The notes beneath the pieces are model-generated. The model saw only the letters and a list, made by a program, of their open reading frames with translations, had not been told where the DNA came from and did no database searches. Both the position numbers and the translations under genes were made by a program. Of a stretch of 64,000 nucleotides of DNA, positions 34,591-44,278 are shown one piece after another (positions within the stretch are counted from its first letter, which is position 1; each line of letters starts with the position of its first letter). Origin of the DNA: Paraburkholderia haematera (GTDB taxonomy: Bacteria; Pseudomonadota; Gammaproteobacteria; Burkholderiales; Burkholderiaceae); assembly GCF_905220975.1 (NCBI RefSeq), contig NZ_CAJNBK010000003.1, positions 62,001 to 126,000 on the forward strand, written 5' to 3'.

Positions 34591-35790
34591 ATGAGCAGCA
34601 ATCGCGGTGTCGTGTATCTAGGGCAGGGCAAGGTGGAAGTGCAGTCGATCGACTTTCCGAAGATGGTCGATCCGCGTGGCCGGTCAATCGGCCACGGCGT
34701 GATCCTGAAGGTGGTCAGCACGAATATTTGCGGCTCCGATCAGCACATGGTGCGCGGCCGCACGACCGCCGAGGTCGGCCTCGTACTCGGCCACGAGATC
34801 ACCGGCGAGGTGATCGAGGTGGGCCGCGATGTTGAAACGTTGAAGATCGGCGACCTGGTGTCGGTGCCCTTCAACGTTGCTTGCGGACGCTGCCCGACCT
34901 GTAAGGCGCAGCACACCGGTGTGTGCCTGAATGTGAATCCGTCGCGGGCGGGCGGCGCTTATGGCTACGTCGACATGGGTGGCTGGATCGGCGGTCAGGC
35001 CGAATACGTGCTGGTGCCGTACGCCGACTTCAATCTGCTGAAATTCCCCGACCACGCCCAGGCGATGTCGAAAATCCGCGATCTCACGTGTTTGTCCGAC
35101 ATTCTGCCGACCGGCTACCACGGCGCAGTGATGGCGGGCGTGAAGCCAGGCGCTACCGTCTACATTGCAGGGGCAGGGCCGGTAGGAATGGCCGCGGCCG
35201 CTTCGGCGCGCTTGCTGGGCGCGGCCTGCACGATCGTCGGCGATATGAATGAGGCGCGCCTCGCGCATGCGCGCAAGATGGGGTTCCAGACCATCGATCT
35301 GTCGAAGGACGCCACGCTCGGCGAGCAGATCGAGCAGATTCTCGGCAAACCCGAAGTGGATTGCGCGGTGGACTGCGTCGGCTTCGAGGCGCACGGCCAC
35401 GGCAGTAGCGGTTCGCATGAGGAAGCGCCAGCCACGGTGCTCAATTCGCTGATGGAAATCACCCGGGCCGCGGGCGCGATCGGGATTCCAGGCCTTTACG
35501 TGACGGACGATCCGGGCGCTACCGATGCCGCCGCCCGCAAAGGCAGCCTGAGCATCCGCTTCGGTCTCGGTTGGGCCAAGTCACACTCGTTCCATACCGG
35601 ACAGACGCCGGTGATGAAGTACAACCACAATCTGATGCAGGCGATCTTGTGGGACCGGTTGCCGATTGCGGACATCGTGAATGTGACGGTTGTCTCGCTC
35701 GACGAGGCCCCTGAGGGTTACCGCCAGTTCGACGGCGGCGCGCCGAGAAAGTTTGTGATCGACCCGCACGGACTGTTGAAGGCGGCTTGA
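34591..35790 (+). CDS. fdhA: Glutathione-independent formaldehyde dehydrogenase
   Basis: A 399-residue zinc-dependent medium-chain dehydrogenase. Catalytic-zinc residues are Cys47 and His68-Glu69 (NICGSD and GHEITGEV), and the structural-zinc cysteines are Cys98, Cys101, Cys104 and Cys112 (CGRCPTCKAQHTGVC). The sequence matches the Pseudomonas FdhA type, which uses tightly bound NAD. It oxidises formaldehyde, which here would come from DgcAB, SoxBDAG and GbcAB demethylations. It is divergent from betI. Hairpins follow at 35800-35817 and 35863-35890. Confidence 0.94.
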   Translation: MSSNRGVVYLGQGKVEVQSIDFPKMVDPRGRSIGHGVILKVVSTNICGSDQHMVRGRTTAEVGLVLGHEITGEVIEVGRDVETLKIGDLVSVPFNVACGRCPTCKAQHTGVCLNVNPSRAGGAYGYVDMGGWIGGQAEYVLVPYADFNLLKFPDHAQAMSKIRDLTCLSDILPTGYHGAVMAGVKPGATVYIAGAGPVGMAAAASARLLGAACTIVGDMNEARLAHARKMGFQTIDLSKDATLGEQIEQILGKPEVDCAVDCVGFEAHGHGSSGSHEEAPATVLNSLMEITRAAGAIGIPGLYVTDDPGATDAAARKGSLSIRFGLGWAKSHSFHTGQTPVMKYNHNLMQAILWDRLPIADIVNVTVVSLDEAPEGYRQFDGGAPRKFVIDPHGLLKAA

Positions 35791-35799
35791 CGCACGAAG

Positions 35800-35817
35800 G
35801 GACCGCATTCGCGGTCC
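35800..35817. terminator. Hairpin after fdhA
   Basis: GGACCGC (35800-35806), loop ATTC, GCGGTCC (35811-35817), starting nine bases after the fdhA stop. No T run follows. It may act with the stronger hairpin at 35863-35890. Confidence 0.4.
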
Positions 35818-35862
35818 TGTCCCAGACTGTCACGCAAGGCTGAACAGCGTGATCACAACGTA

Positions 35863-35890
35863 CGCGTTGAGCGGGCTCCCGTTCAACGCG
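35863..35890. terminator. Terminator between convergent fdhA and gbdR-like gene
   Basis: A 13-bp stem with one G-T wobble: CGCGTTGAGCGGG (35863-35875) pairs with CCCGTTCAACGCG (35878-35890). TTGTGTTTTC follows on the plus strand. Best candidate for the fdhA terminator and maybe also used from the other side. Confidence 0.65.
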
Positions 35891-35931
35891 TTGTGTTTTC
35901 AGGCGGCGAAGTTGTCAGTGAGGCAATCGAA

Positions 35932-36930
35932 TCAGGCCGCCATCACAGGCGTGACGGAAGCCAGCGACGGCGCCTGCCTGCGCCTCTCGCGCGTGGGCGC
36001 GGTGCCGAACGCGTCGCGATAGCTCTTCGAGAAGTGGCAAGCCGACTGGAAGCCGCAAGCCATCGTGATATGCATGATCGACATGTCGGTCTGCAAGAGC
36101 AACTCGCGGGCGCGCCGCAAGCGCAGCGTCAGATAGTAATGCGTGGGCGTCATCCCCAGATGCTCGCGGAACAGGCGCTGCAATTGCCGTTGCGACATGC
36201 CGGCGAGCCGCGAGAGCTCCTCGCGTGAAAGCGGTTCTTCGATGTTGTTCTCCATCAGCGCGATCACTTCGAAGAGCGACTTGTTGGCCGAACCAAGCCG
36301 CGCCACCAGCGGCATTTTCTGCTGGGCGCTCGTATCGCGCACATGTTCGACGATGAACTGCTCGGCGATCTGCGTGACCCGTGCGGTGCCGACACGCGGC
36401 GCGATCAGATTGAGCATCATATCGAGCGGCGCGACGCCACCGGTGCATGTGACGCGATCGCGATCGATCACGAACAGTTCTTTCAGAAAGCGCGTGTCGG
36501 GAAACTCTTCCTTGAGCGCCGACATGTTCTCCCAGTGAATCGCACACGCGTAGCCAGCGAGCAAGCCGGCACGCGCCAGCGCATAAGTGCCGGTGCACAG
36601 GCTGCCGAGCACGCAACCCATGCGGGCGAAGCGGCGCAACGCGGAAAGATGGGCGGGGGTGGTGGCGCGTTGCACGTCGATACCGCCGACCACGAACACG
36701 ATGTCCGGCTGACCGACACATTCAACGGGACCGGTATCGACCGCGAGGCCGTTGCTCGCCGTCACCGGGCCGCCTTCGGGGCTCACGATCGACCAGCGGT
36801 AAAGCGTTTGTCCTGTCAGGTAGTTCGCCATGCGGAGAACTTCGATCGCGTTGGTGAACGCGATCATCGTGAAGTTCGGAACCGGCATGAATGCGAAATG
36901 CGACAGCGACGCCGTGCGATCGGTGGACAT
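35932..36930 (-). CDS. gbdR: GlxA-family regulator, probable GbdR (betaine-responsive activator)
   Basis: A 332-residue regulator with an N-terminal DJ-1/PfpI-like domain (FAFMPVPNFTMIAFTNAIEV, then GSLCTGTYALARAGLLAG) and a C-terminal AraC domain (LSREELSRLAGMSQRQLQRL and IMHITMACGFQSACHFSKSY). It is divergent from the glyA-dgc-etf-gbc genes, which in Pseudomonas are activated by GbdR in response to betaine and dimethylglycine. The symbol is assigned from that context. The start at MSTDRTASLSHFAF (36930) fits the family. The other GlxA-type gene at 18322 is a close relative, so roles may be split. Confidence 0.8.
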   Translation of the reverse strand: MSTDRTASLSHFAFMPVPNFTMIAFTNAIEVLRMANYLTGQTLYRWSIVSPEGGPVTASNGLAVDTGPVECVGQPDIVFVVGGIDVQRATTPAHLSALRRFARMGCVLGSLCTGTYALARAGLLAGYACAIHWENMSALKEEFPDTRFLKELFVIDRDRVTCTGGVAPLDMMLNLIAPRVGTARVTQIAEQFIVEHVRDTSAQQKMPLVARLGSANKSLFEVIALMENNIEEPLSREELSRLAGMSQRQLQRLFREHLGMTPTHYYLTLRLRRARELLLQTDMSIMHITMACGFQSACHFSKSYRDAFGTAPTRERRRQAPSLASVTPVMAA

Positions 36931-37349
36931 GGGGGAGATGATTCCTTCGAATCTGTAATGTCGCGTCGCCGTGGGGTGCGGCGACTCCTGCAATTTTGAG
37001 GACGAGCGCAACTAGCGTGCCATCAGGCTAAACCCTCGGTTACCCGTCGATACGGTCGAATCGCCAGACGGGCGGCACCAGAACGGCGCCATCGGCGCCC
37101 GCGCACGCACCCGAACCGCGCACAACGTTCAGCTGCAGTGCAGCATGAGCGCCAGCGGCTAACGATCGTTCGAAACTTGCCATCGCGACTTGTCGAAAAA
37201 GGACGCGGATGGCGGAAAAGGCAAAGAACACGTCTGAATTCGTAAATTGGCGCGCGGGGCGAACGTCAAGAATAGACGCAATGCAGACCGGTGGCAGCAG
37301 GGCTTTCCAGCCGCTCCCGGCCCTTCGCCAACCACTCCACGGACCTCCC
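36931..37349. other. 419-base divergent region between gbdR-like gene and glyA
   Basis: No gene is supported; the longer glyA frame to 37209 lacks family sequence. Visible elements: inverted repeat GTCGCCG/CGGCGAC at 36965-36985, palindrome CTGCAGTGCAG at 37134-37144 (same type as in the liv and porin 1 modules), and ACGATCGTTC at 37163-37172. Promoters for both directions should be here, but I cannot place them. Confidence 0.5.
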
Positions 37350-38624
37350 ATGTCGAACCCGAATCCTTTCTTCGAAGAATCGCTCGCCACGCGTGACGCG
37401 GCAGTGCGCGGCGCCATTCTGAAAGAGCTCGAGCGCCAGCAGTCGCAAGTCGAATTGATCGCGTCGGAAAACATCGTGTCGCGCGCGGTGCTCGAAGCAC
37501 AGGGCTCGGTGCTGACCAACAAATACGCGGAAGGGTATCCGGGAAAGCGCTATTACGGCGGCTGTGAATACGCCGACGTGATCGAAACATTGGCCCTGGA
37601 TCGTATCAAGCAACTGTTCAACGCGAAATTCGCCAACGTACAGCCGCATTCCGGCGCGCAGGCCAACGGCGCGGTGATGCTCGCGCTTGTGAAGCCAGGC
37701 GACACGGTGCTCGGCATGTCGCTCGACGCGGGCGGCCACCTGACCCATGGCGCCAAGCCGGCGATGTCGGGCAAGTGGTTTAACGCGGTGCAATACGGCG
37801 TCAATCGCGACACGATGCTGATCGACTATGAGCAGATCGAGGAACTCGCGCAGCAGCACAAACCGGCGCTGCTGATCGCCGGCTTCTCGGCTTATCCGCG
37901 CGCGTTGGACTTCGCACGGCTGCGCGCGATCGCCGATGGCGTGGGCGCGAAACTGATGGTGGATATGGCGCATATCGCCGGGGTGATCGCGGCCGGGCGT
38001 CATCAGAATCCGGTCGACCACGCGCACGTCGTGACGTCGACCACCCACAAGACACTGCGCGGTCCGCGTGGCGGCTTTGTACTGACGAATGACGAGGACA
38101 TCGCCAAGAAGATCAATTCGGCGGTGTTCCCGGGCTTGCAGGGCGGCCCGCTGATGCATGTGATCGCCGGCAAGGCGGTGGCGTTCGGCGAGGCGCTACA
38201 ACCGGGTTTCAAAACCTACATCGATAACGTGCTCGCGAATGCGCAGGCACTCGGCGACGTGCTGAAAGCAGGGGGCGTCGACCTTGTGACCGGCGGCACG
38301 GACAACCATTTGCTGCTGGTCGATCTGCGCCCGAAAGGCCTCAAGGGCAATCAGGTCGAGCAGGCGCTGGAACGCGCAGGCATCACCTGCAATAAGAACG
38401 GCATTCCTTTTGACACCGAAAAACCGACGGTGACGTCCGGCGTTCGCCTCGGCACGCCGGCGGGCACGACGCGTGGCTTCGGCACGAGCGAGTTCCGCGA
38501 AGTCGGGCGGCTGATCGTCGAGGTGCTCGATGCGCTGCGCGATCATCCGGACGGCCACGCCGCAACCGAACAACGCGTGCGCCGCGAGATTTTTGCGCTG
38601 TGCGAACGCTTTCCCATCTACTAA
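37350..38624 (+). CDS. glyA: Serine hydroxymethyltransferase
   Basis: A 424-residue PLP enzyme. The PLP lysine is Lys234 in [14 protein letters not shown]; the N-terminal [17 protein letters not shown] and the glycine-rich YYGGCEYAD region are standard. It joins glycine and 5,10-methylene-tetrahydrofolate to make serine. As a first gene of the betaine-catabolic operon it is probably a dedicated copy separate from the housekeeping one. The start [12 protein letters not shown] at 37350 is typical. Confidence 0.95.
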   Translation: MSNPNPFFEESLATRDAAVRGAILKELERQQSQVELIASENIVSRAVLEAQGSVLTNKYAEGYPGKRYYGGCEYADVIETLALDRIKQLFNAKFANVQPHSGAQANGAVMLALVKPGDTVLGMSLDAGGHLTHGAKPAMSGKWFNAVQYGVNRDTMLIDYEQIEELAQQHKPALLIAGFSAYPRALDFARLRAIADGVGAKLMVDMAHIAGVIAAGRHQNPVDHAHVVTSTTHKTLRGPRGGFVLTNDEDIAKKINSAVFPGLQGGPLMHVIAGKAVAFGEALQPGFKTYIDNVLANAQALGDVLKAGGVDLVTGGTDNHLLLVDLRPKGLKGNQVEQALERAGITCNKNGIPFDTEKPTVTSGVRLGTPAGTTRGFGTSEFREVGRLIVEVLDALRDHPDGHAATEQRVRREIFALCERFPIY

Positions 38625-38654
38625 GCACTCTACCAAGCACGCCTGGAGCACACG

Positions 38655-39626
38655 ATGAGCACTCTGCACGACAACAGCATCATCATCGACGGTCTGAACA
38701 TTTCGAAGTTCGAACGATCGGTGTTCGAAGACATGCGCAAGGGCGGCGTGACCGCGGTGAACTGCACGGTGTCAGTCTGGGAGAGCTTCCAGAAGACCGT
38801 CGACAACATCGCCGAGATGAAGCAGCAGATCCGCGAATACAGCGAAATCCTGACGCTTGTGCGCACCACCGACGACATCTTGCGCGCAAAGAAAGAGAAC
38901 AAGACCGGCATCATTTTCGGTTTCCAGAACGCGCATGCGTTCGAAGACAACCTCGGCTATATCGAGGCCTTCAAGGACCTCGGCGTGAACGTGGTGCAGC
39001 TTTGCTACAACACGCAGAATCTGGTCGGCACGGGCTGCTATGAACGCGATGGCGGCCTGTCGGGCTATGGCCGCGAAGTGATTCAGGAGATGAATCGCGT
39101 CGGCATCATGGTCGATCTCTCGCATGTGGGCGGCAAGACTTCATCCGAAGCGATCGCCGCGTCGAACAAGCCGGTGTGCTACTCGCACTGCTGCCCGTCG
39201 GGGCTGAAAGAGCATCCGCGCAACAAAAGCGACGAGCAACTGAAAGAGATCGCGGATGCAGGCGGTTTCGTCGGCGTGACAATGTTCGCACCGTTCCTCA
39301 AGCGCGGCCCGGACGCGACGGTCGAAGACTATATCGAAGCAATCGAATACGTCGTAAATCTGATCGGCGAGGACCAGGTGGGCATTGGCACGGACTTCAC
39401 GCAGGGCTATAGCACGGAGTTCTTCGACTGGATCACGCACGACAAGGGCCGTTATCGCCAACTGACGAACTTCGGCAAGGTGGTGAATCCGGAAGGCATT
39501 CGTACGATCGGCGAGTTTCCGAACCTGACAGCGGCGATGGAACGCGCCGGCTGGAGCGAGACGCGCATCAGGAAGATCATGGGTGAAAACTGGGTGCGGG
39601 TGTTTGGCGACGTGTGGAAAGTCTGA
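38655..39626 (+). CDS. Membrane dipeptidase-family protein (peptidase M19)
   Basis: A 323-residue M19 peptidase-like protein. The sequence IIDGLNISKF replaces the usual DGHNDL motif near the N terminus; metal-ligand regions MVDLSHVGGKT, VCYSHCCPSGL and GIGTDFTQGY are visible. An equivalent gene lies in the Pseudomonas gbc/dgc locus, where its substrate is not established. It sits 30 bases after glyA. Proposed role: hydrolysis of a betaine-related amide or dipeptide. This is inference from location. Confidence 0.88.
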   Translation: MSTLHDNSIIIDGLNISKFERSVFEDMRKGGVTAVNCTVSVWESFQKTVDNIAEMKQQIREYSEILTLVRTTDDILRAKKENKTGIIFGFQNAHAFEDNLGYIEAFKDLGVNVVQLCYNTQNLVGTGCYERDGGLSGYGREVIQEMNRVGIMVDLSHVGGKTSSEAIAASNKPVCYSHCCPSGLKEHPRNKSDEQLKEIADAGGFVGVTMFAPFLKRGPDATVEDYIEAIEYVVNLIGEDQVGIGTDFTQGYSTEFFDWITHDKGRYRQLTNFGKVVNPEGIRTIGEFPNLTAAMERAGWSETRIRKIMGENWVRVFGDVWKV

Positions 39627-39645
39627 TTTTCGCGCGATCGAACTT

Positions 39646-39681
39646 CAACCCGAACGTCAACCCGAACGTCAACCCGAACGT
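39646..39681 (+). repeat. Three tandem 12-bp repeats
   Basis: CAACCCGAACGT repeated exactly three times at 39646, 39658 and 39670, in the short gap between the dipeptidase and DUF5943 genes. Recent slippage is the likely origin; it would be variable between strains. Read as protein the unit is not in a gene. Confidence 0.75.
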
Positions 39682-39707
39682 CACCTCATAGAAAACGGAG
39701 TCTCCCC

Positions 39708-40244
39708 ATGCAACCCCAACTGCCTATCGACGTCGATCCGAATACCGGCGTCTGGACTACCGACGCACTGCCGATGCTCTACGTGCCGCGTCATTTCTTC
39801 ACGAACAATCACACTGCGGTCGAAGAAGCACTCGGTCGCGATGCGTATGCCGAGATTCTCTATAAAGCCGGCTACAAGTCCGCGTATTTCTGGTGCGACA
39901 AGGAGGCGAAACAGCACGGCATTGCCGGTATGGCGGTGTTCGAGCATTACCTGAAACGCCTGTCGCAGCGCGGCTGGGGCATCTTCACGATCGCGGAAGC
40001 CGATCCGTCCAGCTCGCATGCCCGCATTGAATTGCACCATTCGTCGTTCGTGCTTGCGCAGCCGGGTAAGGAAGGCAAGCTGTGCTACATGTTCGCCGGC
40101 TGGTTCGCAGGCGCGATGGACTGGGTCAACGACACCGCGCCGGACGGACAGCGCAAGGGTCCGCCGTCCCATTCGAAGGAAGCGCGATGCGCGGCTGAAG
40201 GCCACGACCATTGCGTGTTCGAAGTGTCGCCGCTCGCGTCGTAA
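39708..40244 (+). CDS. DUF5943-type protein of the betaine catabolic operon
   Basis: A 178-residue cytoplasmic protein with [20 protein letters not shown] at the front, [18 protein letters not shown] in the middle and the ending [14 protein letters not shown]. The layout recalls V4R-like small-molecule-binding domains. It corresponds to the uncharacterised gene that accompanies dgcA in Pseudomonas. AACGGAG precedes the start. Placed between the dipeptidase gene and dgcA, it is likely to help the dimethylglycine step or the dipeptidase, but no activity is known to me. Confidence 0.85.
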   Translation: MQPQLPIDVDPNTGVWTTDALPMLYVPRHFFTNNHTAVEEALGRDAYAEILYKAGYKSAYFWCDKEAKQHGIAGMAVFEHYLKRLSQRGWGIFTIAEADPSSSHARIELHHSSFVLAQPGKEGKLCYMFAGWFAGAMDWVNDTAPDGQRKGPPSHSKEARCAAEGHDHCVFEVSPLAS

Positions 40245-40294
40245 CCGCAACGCACATAGCCGCACACAGCCTATCCATTCCGAGGTCGATCGCG

Positions 40295-42358
40295 ATGCGT
40301 TACCCAAACCTTTTCAAGCCTCTCACGCTGAATCAGCTGACTTTGCGCAACCGCATTGTCAGCACCGCGCACGCGGAGGTGTATGCGGAACCGGGCGGTC
40401 TGCCGGGCGACCGTTATATCCGTTACTACGAAGAGAAGGCCAAGGGCGGGGTCGGCCTCGCCGTGTGCGGCGGGTCGAGCCCGGTGTCGATCGACAGCCC
40501 GCAGGGCTGGTGGAAATCGGTGAATCTGTCGACCGACAAGATCATCGATCCGCTCGCGCGGCTCGCCGAAGCGATGCATCGGCACGGCGCGAAGATCATG
40601 ATCCAGGCCACGCACATGGGCCGACGCTCGGCGTTTCATGGCGAGCACTGGCCGCATCTGATGTCGCCCTCCGGCGTGCGTGAGCCGGTTCACCGCGGCA
40701 ACGCGAAGATCATCGAAGTGGAAGAGATTCGCCGCATCATTTCAGACTTTGCCGCGGCGGCGAAGCGAGTGAAGGATGCCGGCATGGACGGCATCGAAAT
40801 TTCGGCGGCGCACCAGCATCTGATCGATCAGTTCTGGAGTCCGCGTACGAATTTCCGCACCGACGAATGGGGTGGCTCGCTCGAAAACCGCCTGCGTTTC
40901 GGCACGGAAGTGTTGAAGGCAGTGCGTGAAGCGGTAGGCGCGGATTTTTGCATCGGTCTGCGCATGTGCGGCGACGAATTCCATGAAGACGGACTCGATC
41001 ACGAACAACTGAAAGAAATCGCGCAGGCGATGAGCGAAACCGGCCTGATCGATTACCTCGGCGTGATCGGTTCCGGCGCCGATACGCACAACACGTTGGC
41101 GAACTGCATGCCGCCGATGGCCCTGCCGCCCGAGCCGTTCGTGCATCTCGCGGCGGGTATCAAGTCGGTGGTGAAGCTGCCGGTGATGCACGCGCAAAGC
41201 ATTCGCGACGCGGGCCAGGCCGAGCGCCTGCTGGCGAGCGGCATGGTCGATCTGGTCGGCATGACACGCGCGCAGATCGCTGATCCGCATATGGTCATCA
41301 AGATTCGCGACGGTCGCGAAGACGAGATCAAGCAGTGCGTCGGTGCGAACTATTGCATCGATCGACAGTACAACGGGCTGGACGTGCTGTGCGTGCAGAA
41401 CGCCGCGACGTCGCGTGAAGAAACCATGCCGCACGTGATCGCGAAGACGCGTGGGCCGAAGCGCAAGGTGGTCGTGGTCGGCGCGGGTCCGGCCGGACTG
41501 GAAGCGGCGCGCGTGGCGAAATCGCGCGGCCACGACGTGGTGCTGTTCGAGAAAAACGACACCGTGGGCGGTCAGATCATGCTGGCCGCGAAAGCGCCGC
41601 AGCGCGAGCAGATGGCGGGCATCGTGCGCTGGTTCGATATGGAGACGAAGCGTCTCGGCGTGGATCGACGTCTTGGCGTTGCAGCCGACGAGAAGACCAT
41701 CATGGCTGAGAAGCCGGACATCGTCGTGCTCGCCACGGGCGGCTCGTCGTTCACGTCGCAAGTGGCGGCGTGGGGCGTCGAAGAAGGGCTCGCGGTCAGT
41801 TCATGGGACGTTCTTTCGGGCAATGTCGAGCCGGGCAAGAACGTGCTGGTGTACGACGGCGTCAGCACGCACGCCGGCGCGGGCGTCGCGGATTTCATGT
41901 CGAGCCGCGGCTCGAACGTAGAGATCGTGACGCCTGACGTGAAGGTTGCCGACGACGTAGGCGGCACCACGTTCCCGATTTTCTATCGCCGTCTCTACGC
42001 GCAAGGCGTGATTCACACGCCGAATTACTGGCTCGACAAGGTCTACGAGGAAGACGGCAAGAAGATCGCCGTGATCCGTAACGAGTACACGGAAGAGCAG
42101 GAAGAACGCGTGGTCGATCAGGTGGTGATCGAGAACGGCAGCACGCCGAACGACCAGCTTTACTGGACGCTCAAGCCCGAGTCGGTGAATCGCGGCCAGG
42201 TGGATGTCCACAAGCTCTTCGCGTCCGAGCCGCAACCGTCGCTCAGCGAAGAACTCGGTAACGGCCGCTTCCTGCTGTTCCGCGTGGGCGACTGCATTTC
42301 CATGCACAACATTCACGGCGCGATCTACGACGCGCTGCGCCTTTGCAAGGATTTCTGA
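40295..42358 (+). CDS. dgcA: Dimethylglycine demethylase subunit A
   Basis: A 687-residue flavoprotein of the trimethylamine dehydrogenase/old yellow enzyme family. Residues 1-350 form the FMN barrel. A cluster-binding segment follows with Cys348, Cys354 and Cys366 (CVGANYC and later VLC). Trimethylamine dehydrogenase has a fourth Cys where this protein has Ala351. A pyridine-nucleotide-type Rossmann domain starts [21 protein letters not shown]. It oxidises dimethylglycine to sarcosine, releasing formaldehyde or a methylene unit. Its stop lies two bases before the dgcB start. Confidence 0.93.
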   Translation: MRYPNLFKPLTLNQLTLRNRIVSTAHAEVYAEPGGLPGDRYIRYYEEKAKGGVGLAVCGGSSPVSIDSPQGWWKSVNLSTDKIIDPLARLAEAMHRHGAKIMIQATHMGRRSAFHGEHWPHLMSPSGVREPVHRGNAKIIEVEEIRRIISDFAAAAKRVKDAGMDGIEISAAHQHLIDQFWSPRTNFRTDEWGGSLENRLRFGTEVLKAVREAVGADFCIGLRMCGDEFHEDGLDHEQLKEIAQAMSETGLIDYLGVIGSGADTHNTLANCMPPMALPPEPFVHLAAGIKSVVKLPVMHAQSIRDAGQAERLLASGMVDLVGMTRAQIADPHMVIKIRDGREDEIKQCVGANYCIDRQYNGLDVLCVQNAATSREETMPHVIAKTRGPKRKVVVVGAGPAGLEAARVAKSRGHDVVLFEKNDTVGGQIMLAAKAPQREQMAGIVRWFDMETKRLGVDRRLGVAADEKTIMAEKPDIVVLATGGSSFTSQVAAWGVEEGLAVSSWDVLSGNVEPGKNVLVYDGVSTHAGAGVADFMSSRGSNVEIVTPDVKVADDVGGTTFPIFYRRLYAQGVIHTPNYWLDKVYEEDGKKIAVIRNEYTEEQEERVVDQVVIENGSTPNDQLYWTLKPESVNRGQVDVHKLFASEPQPSLSEELGNGRFLLFRVGDCISMHNIHGAIYDALRLCKDF

Positions 42359-42360
42359 CG

Positions 42361-44274
42361 ATGAGCCCCGTGTTTGTCATCACCGTCCTGCTGTGGTTGT
42401 CGGTGGCGGGACTCGCGTTCGCGCTCGTCAAACGCGCTGCGTACTGGCGCGAAGGCCGCGCCACGGCGGCGGGTGCGTACGGCTGGACCAATCTGCTGGC
42501 GATTCCGAAGCGCTATTTCGTCGACCTGCACCATGTGGTTGCGCGTGACCCGTACATCGCGAAGACGCACGTGGCCACAGCCGGCGGTGCGATCCTCGCG
42601 ATGGCGCTGGTGTTCGTCAACTACGGTCTCGCGATTTATTCACCGTGGCTCGACAAGCTGATCTTTCTGGCCGCGCTGGTGATGCTGGTCGGCGCGGTGT
42701 TCGTCTGGCGTCGGCGGCATGGCGCGAAGGCCGTGCCGGCAAGGCTCTCGCGCGGACCGTGGGATCATCTGCCGCTCCTGCTCGGCTCGTTCGCGCTCGG
42801 GTTGGCGCTGTTCATCGCGCTGCCGGCCGCGGCGATGTCGGGTGTGTTGGCGATCATCGTCGCGCTGCTGATCGCGGTGGGCGCCTTCACGATGACGTTC
42901 GGCGCGGCGCGCGGTGGTCCGATGAAGCATGCGCTCGCCGGTCTGCTGCACCTCGCGTTTCATCCGCGTCAGGAGCGTTTTGCCGAACGTAACGACAACG
43001 ATGTTGTGCCACCGACCGCGCTGAAGGCGCCGCTGCTCGACGCGAAGGAATACGGCGTCGGCAAGCCGGTGGAGTTTCGCTGGAACCAGTTGCTGAGCTT
43101 CGACGCCTGCGTGCAGTGCGGCAAGTGCGAAGCGGCATGCCCCGCTTTCGCCGCCGGGCAGCCGCTGAATCCGAAGAAGCTGATTCAGGATCTTGTCACG
43201 GGCATGGTGGGTGGCACGGACGAGGCGTATGCGGGCAGCCCGACGCCTGGCATTGCGCTCGGCAAACATAGCGGTGCGCCGGGCAAGCCGCTCGTCTCGA
43301 GCCTGATCGAAGCGGACACGCTCTGGTCCTGCACCACCTGCCGCGCCTGCGTGCAGGAATGCCCGATGCTGATCGAACATGTCGACGCGATCGTGGATAT
43401 GCGCCGCAACCAGACGTTGGTGGAAGGCAGCGTACCGGGCAAAGGTCCGATCACGCTCGCGAATCTGCGTGAGACTGGCAGTTCGAACGGTTATGACATC
43501 GGCGCGCGTTACGACTGGGCGGTCGATCTGCAAGTGCAGGTCGCCCAGCCGGGCCGCCCGGTGGACGTATTGCTGATCGCTGGCGAAGGCGCGTTCGACA
43601 TGCGCTATCAGCGCACGCTGCGCGCGCTCGTCAAGGTGCTGAATCGCGCGGGCATCGACTATGCGGTGCTCGGCGGCGTCGAGACCGATACCGGCGATAC
43701 GGCACGGCGTTTGGGCGATGAGGCTACCTTCCAGCAACTCGCGACCAAGCTGATGGGCACGCTCTCGCAGTACGCGTTCCGCAAAATCGTTACTCCTGAT
43801 CCGCACGTGCTGCACAGCCTGCGCAACGAATATCGCGCGCTCGGCGGATTCTACGAGGTGCAGCATCACACGGCGCTGATCGAAGAACTGGTATCGAGCG
43901 GCAAGCTGTCGCCAAAGGCGGTCGCCGCGTTCGCGGACCGGAAGATCACGTATCACGACCCGTGCTATCTGGGCCGCTATAACGGTGAGACCGAAGCGCC
44001 GCGCCGTTTGCTGAAATCAATCGGCATCAAGGTGGTCGAGATGGAACGCAACGGCATGCGCGGCCGCTGCTGCGGCGGTGGCGGCGGTGCGCCGTTGACC
44101 GATATCCCCGGCAAGCGGCGCATTCCGGATATCCGTATCGACGACGCCCGCGAGATAGGCGCCGAGATCGTGGCGGTGGGTTGCCCGAATTGCACGGCGA
44201 TGCTCGAAGGCGTGGTCGGCCCGCGTCCGGAGGTGCTGGACGTCGCCGAACTGGTTGCCGCGGCGCTGGAGTAA
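42361..44274 (+). CDS. dgcB: Dimethylglycine demethylase subunit B, membrane iron-sulfur protein
   Basis: A 637-residue protein. The N-terminal 190 residues have five or six hydrophobic segments. Two cysteine motifs for [4Fe-4S] clusters follow (CVQCGKCEAACP and CTTCRACVQECP), and the C-terminal half has CCG-type domains as in heterodisulfide reductase (RCCGGGGGAPLTDIPG). It probably passes electrons from DgcA/ETF to the quinone pool. The start at 42361 follows the dgcA stop by two bases. Confidence 0.92.
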   Translation: MSPVFVITVLLWLSVAGLAFALVKRAAYWREGRATAAGAYGWTNLLAIPKRYFVDLHHVVARDPYIAKTHVATAGGAILAMALVFVNYGLAIYSPWLDKLIFLAALVMLVGAVFVWRRRHGAKAVPARLSRGPWDHLPLLLGSFALGLALFIALPAAAMSGVLAIIVALLIAVGAFTMTFGAARGGPMKHALAGLLHLAFHPRQERFAERNDNDVVPPTALKAPLLDAKEYGVGKPVEFRWNQLLSFDACVQCGKCEAACPAFAAGQPLNPKKLIQDLVTGMVGGTDEAYAGSPTPGIALGKHSGAPGKPLVSSLIEADTLWSCTTCRACVQECPMLIEHVDAIVDMRRNQTLVEGSVPGKGPITLANLRETGSSNGYDIGARYDWAVDLQVQVAQPGRPVDVLLIAGEGAFDMRYQRTLRALVKVLNRAGIDYAVLGGVETDTGDTARRLGDEATFQQLATKLMGTLSQYAFRKIVTPDPHVLHSLRNEYRALGGFYEVQHHTALIEELVSSGKLSPKAVAAFADRKITYHDPCYLGRYNGETEAPRRLLKSIGIKVVEMERNGMRGRCCGGGGGAPLTDIPGKRRIPDIRIDDAREIGAEIVAVGCPNCTAMLEGVVGPRPEVLDVAELVAAALE

Positions 44275-44278
44275 CGCG

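Noticed and set aside
37209..37349. N-terminal extension of glyA by 47 residues
   Set aside because: The extra residues do not match serine hydroxymethyltransferases, which begin at the [12 protein letters not shown] region.
39646..39681. CRISPR-like short repeats
   Set aside because: Three exact 12-bp units without spacers are a tandem repeat, not a CRISPR array. No cas genes are present.
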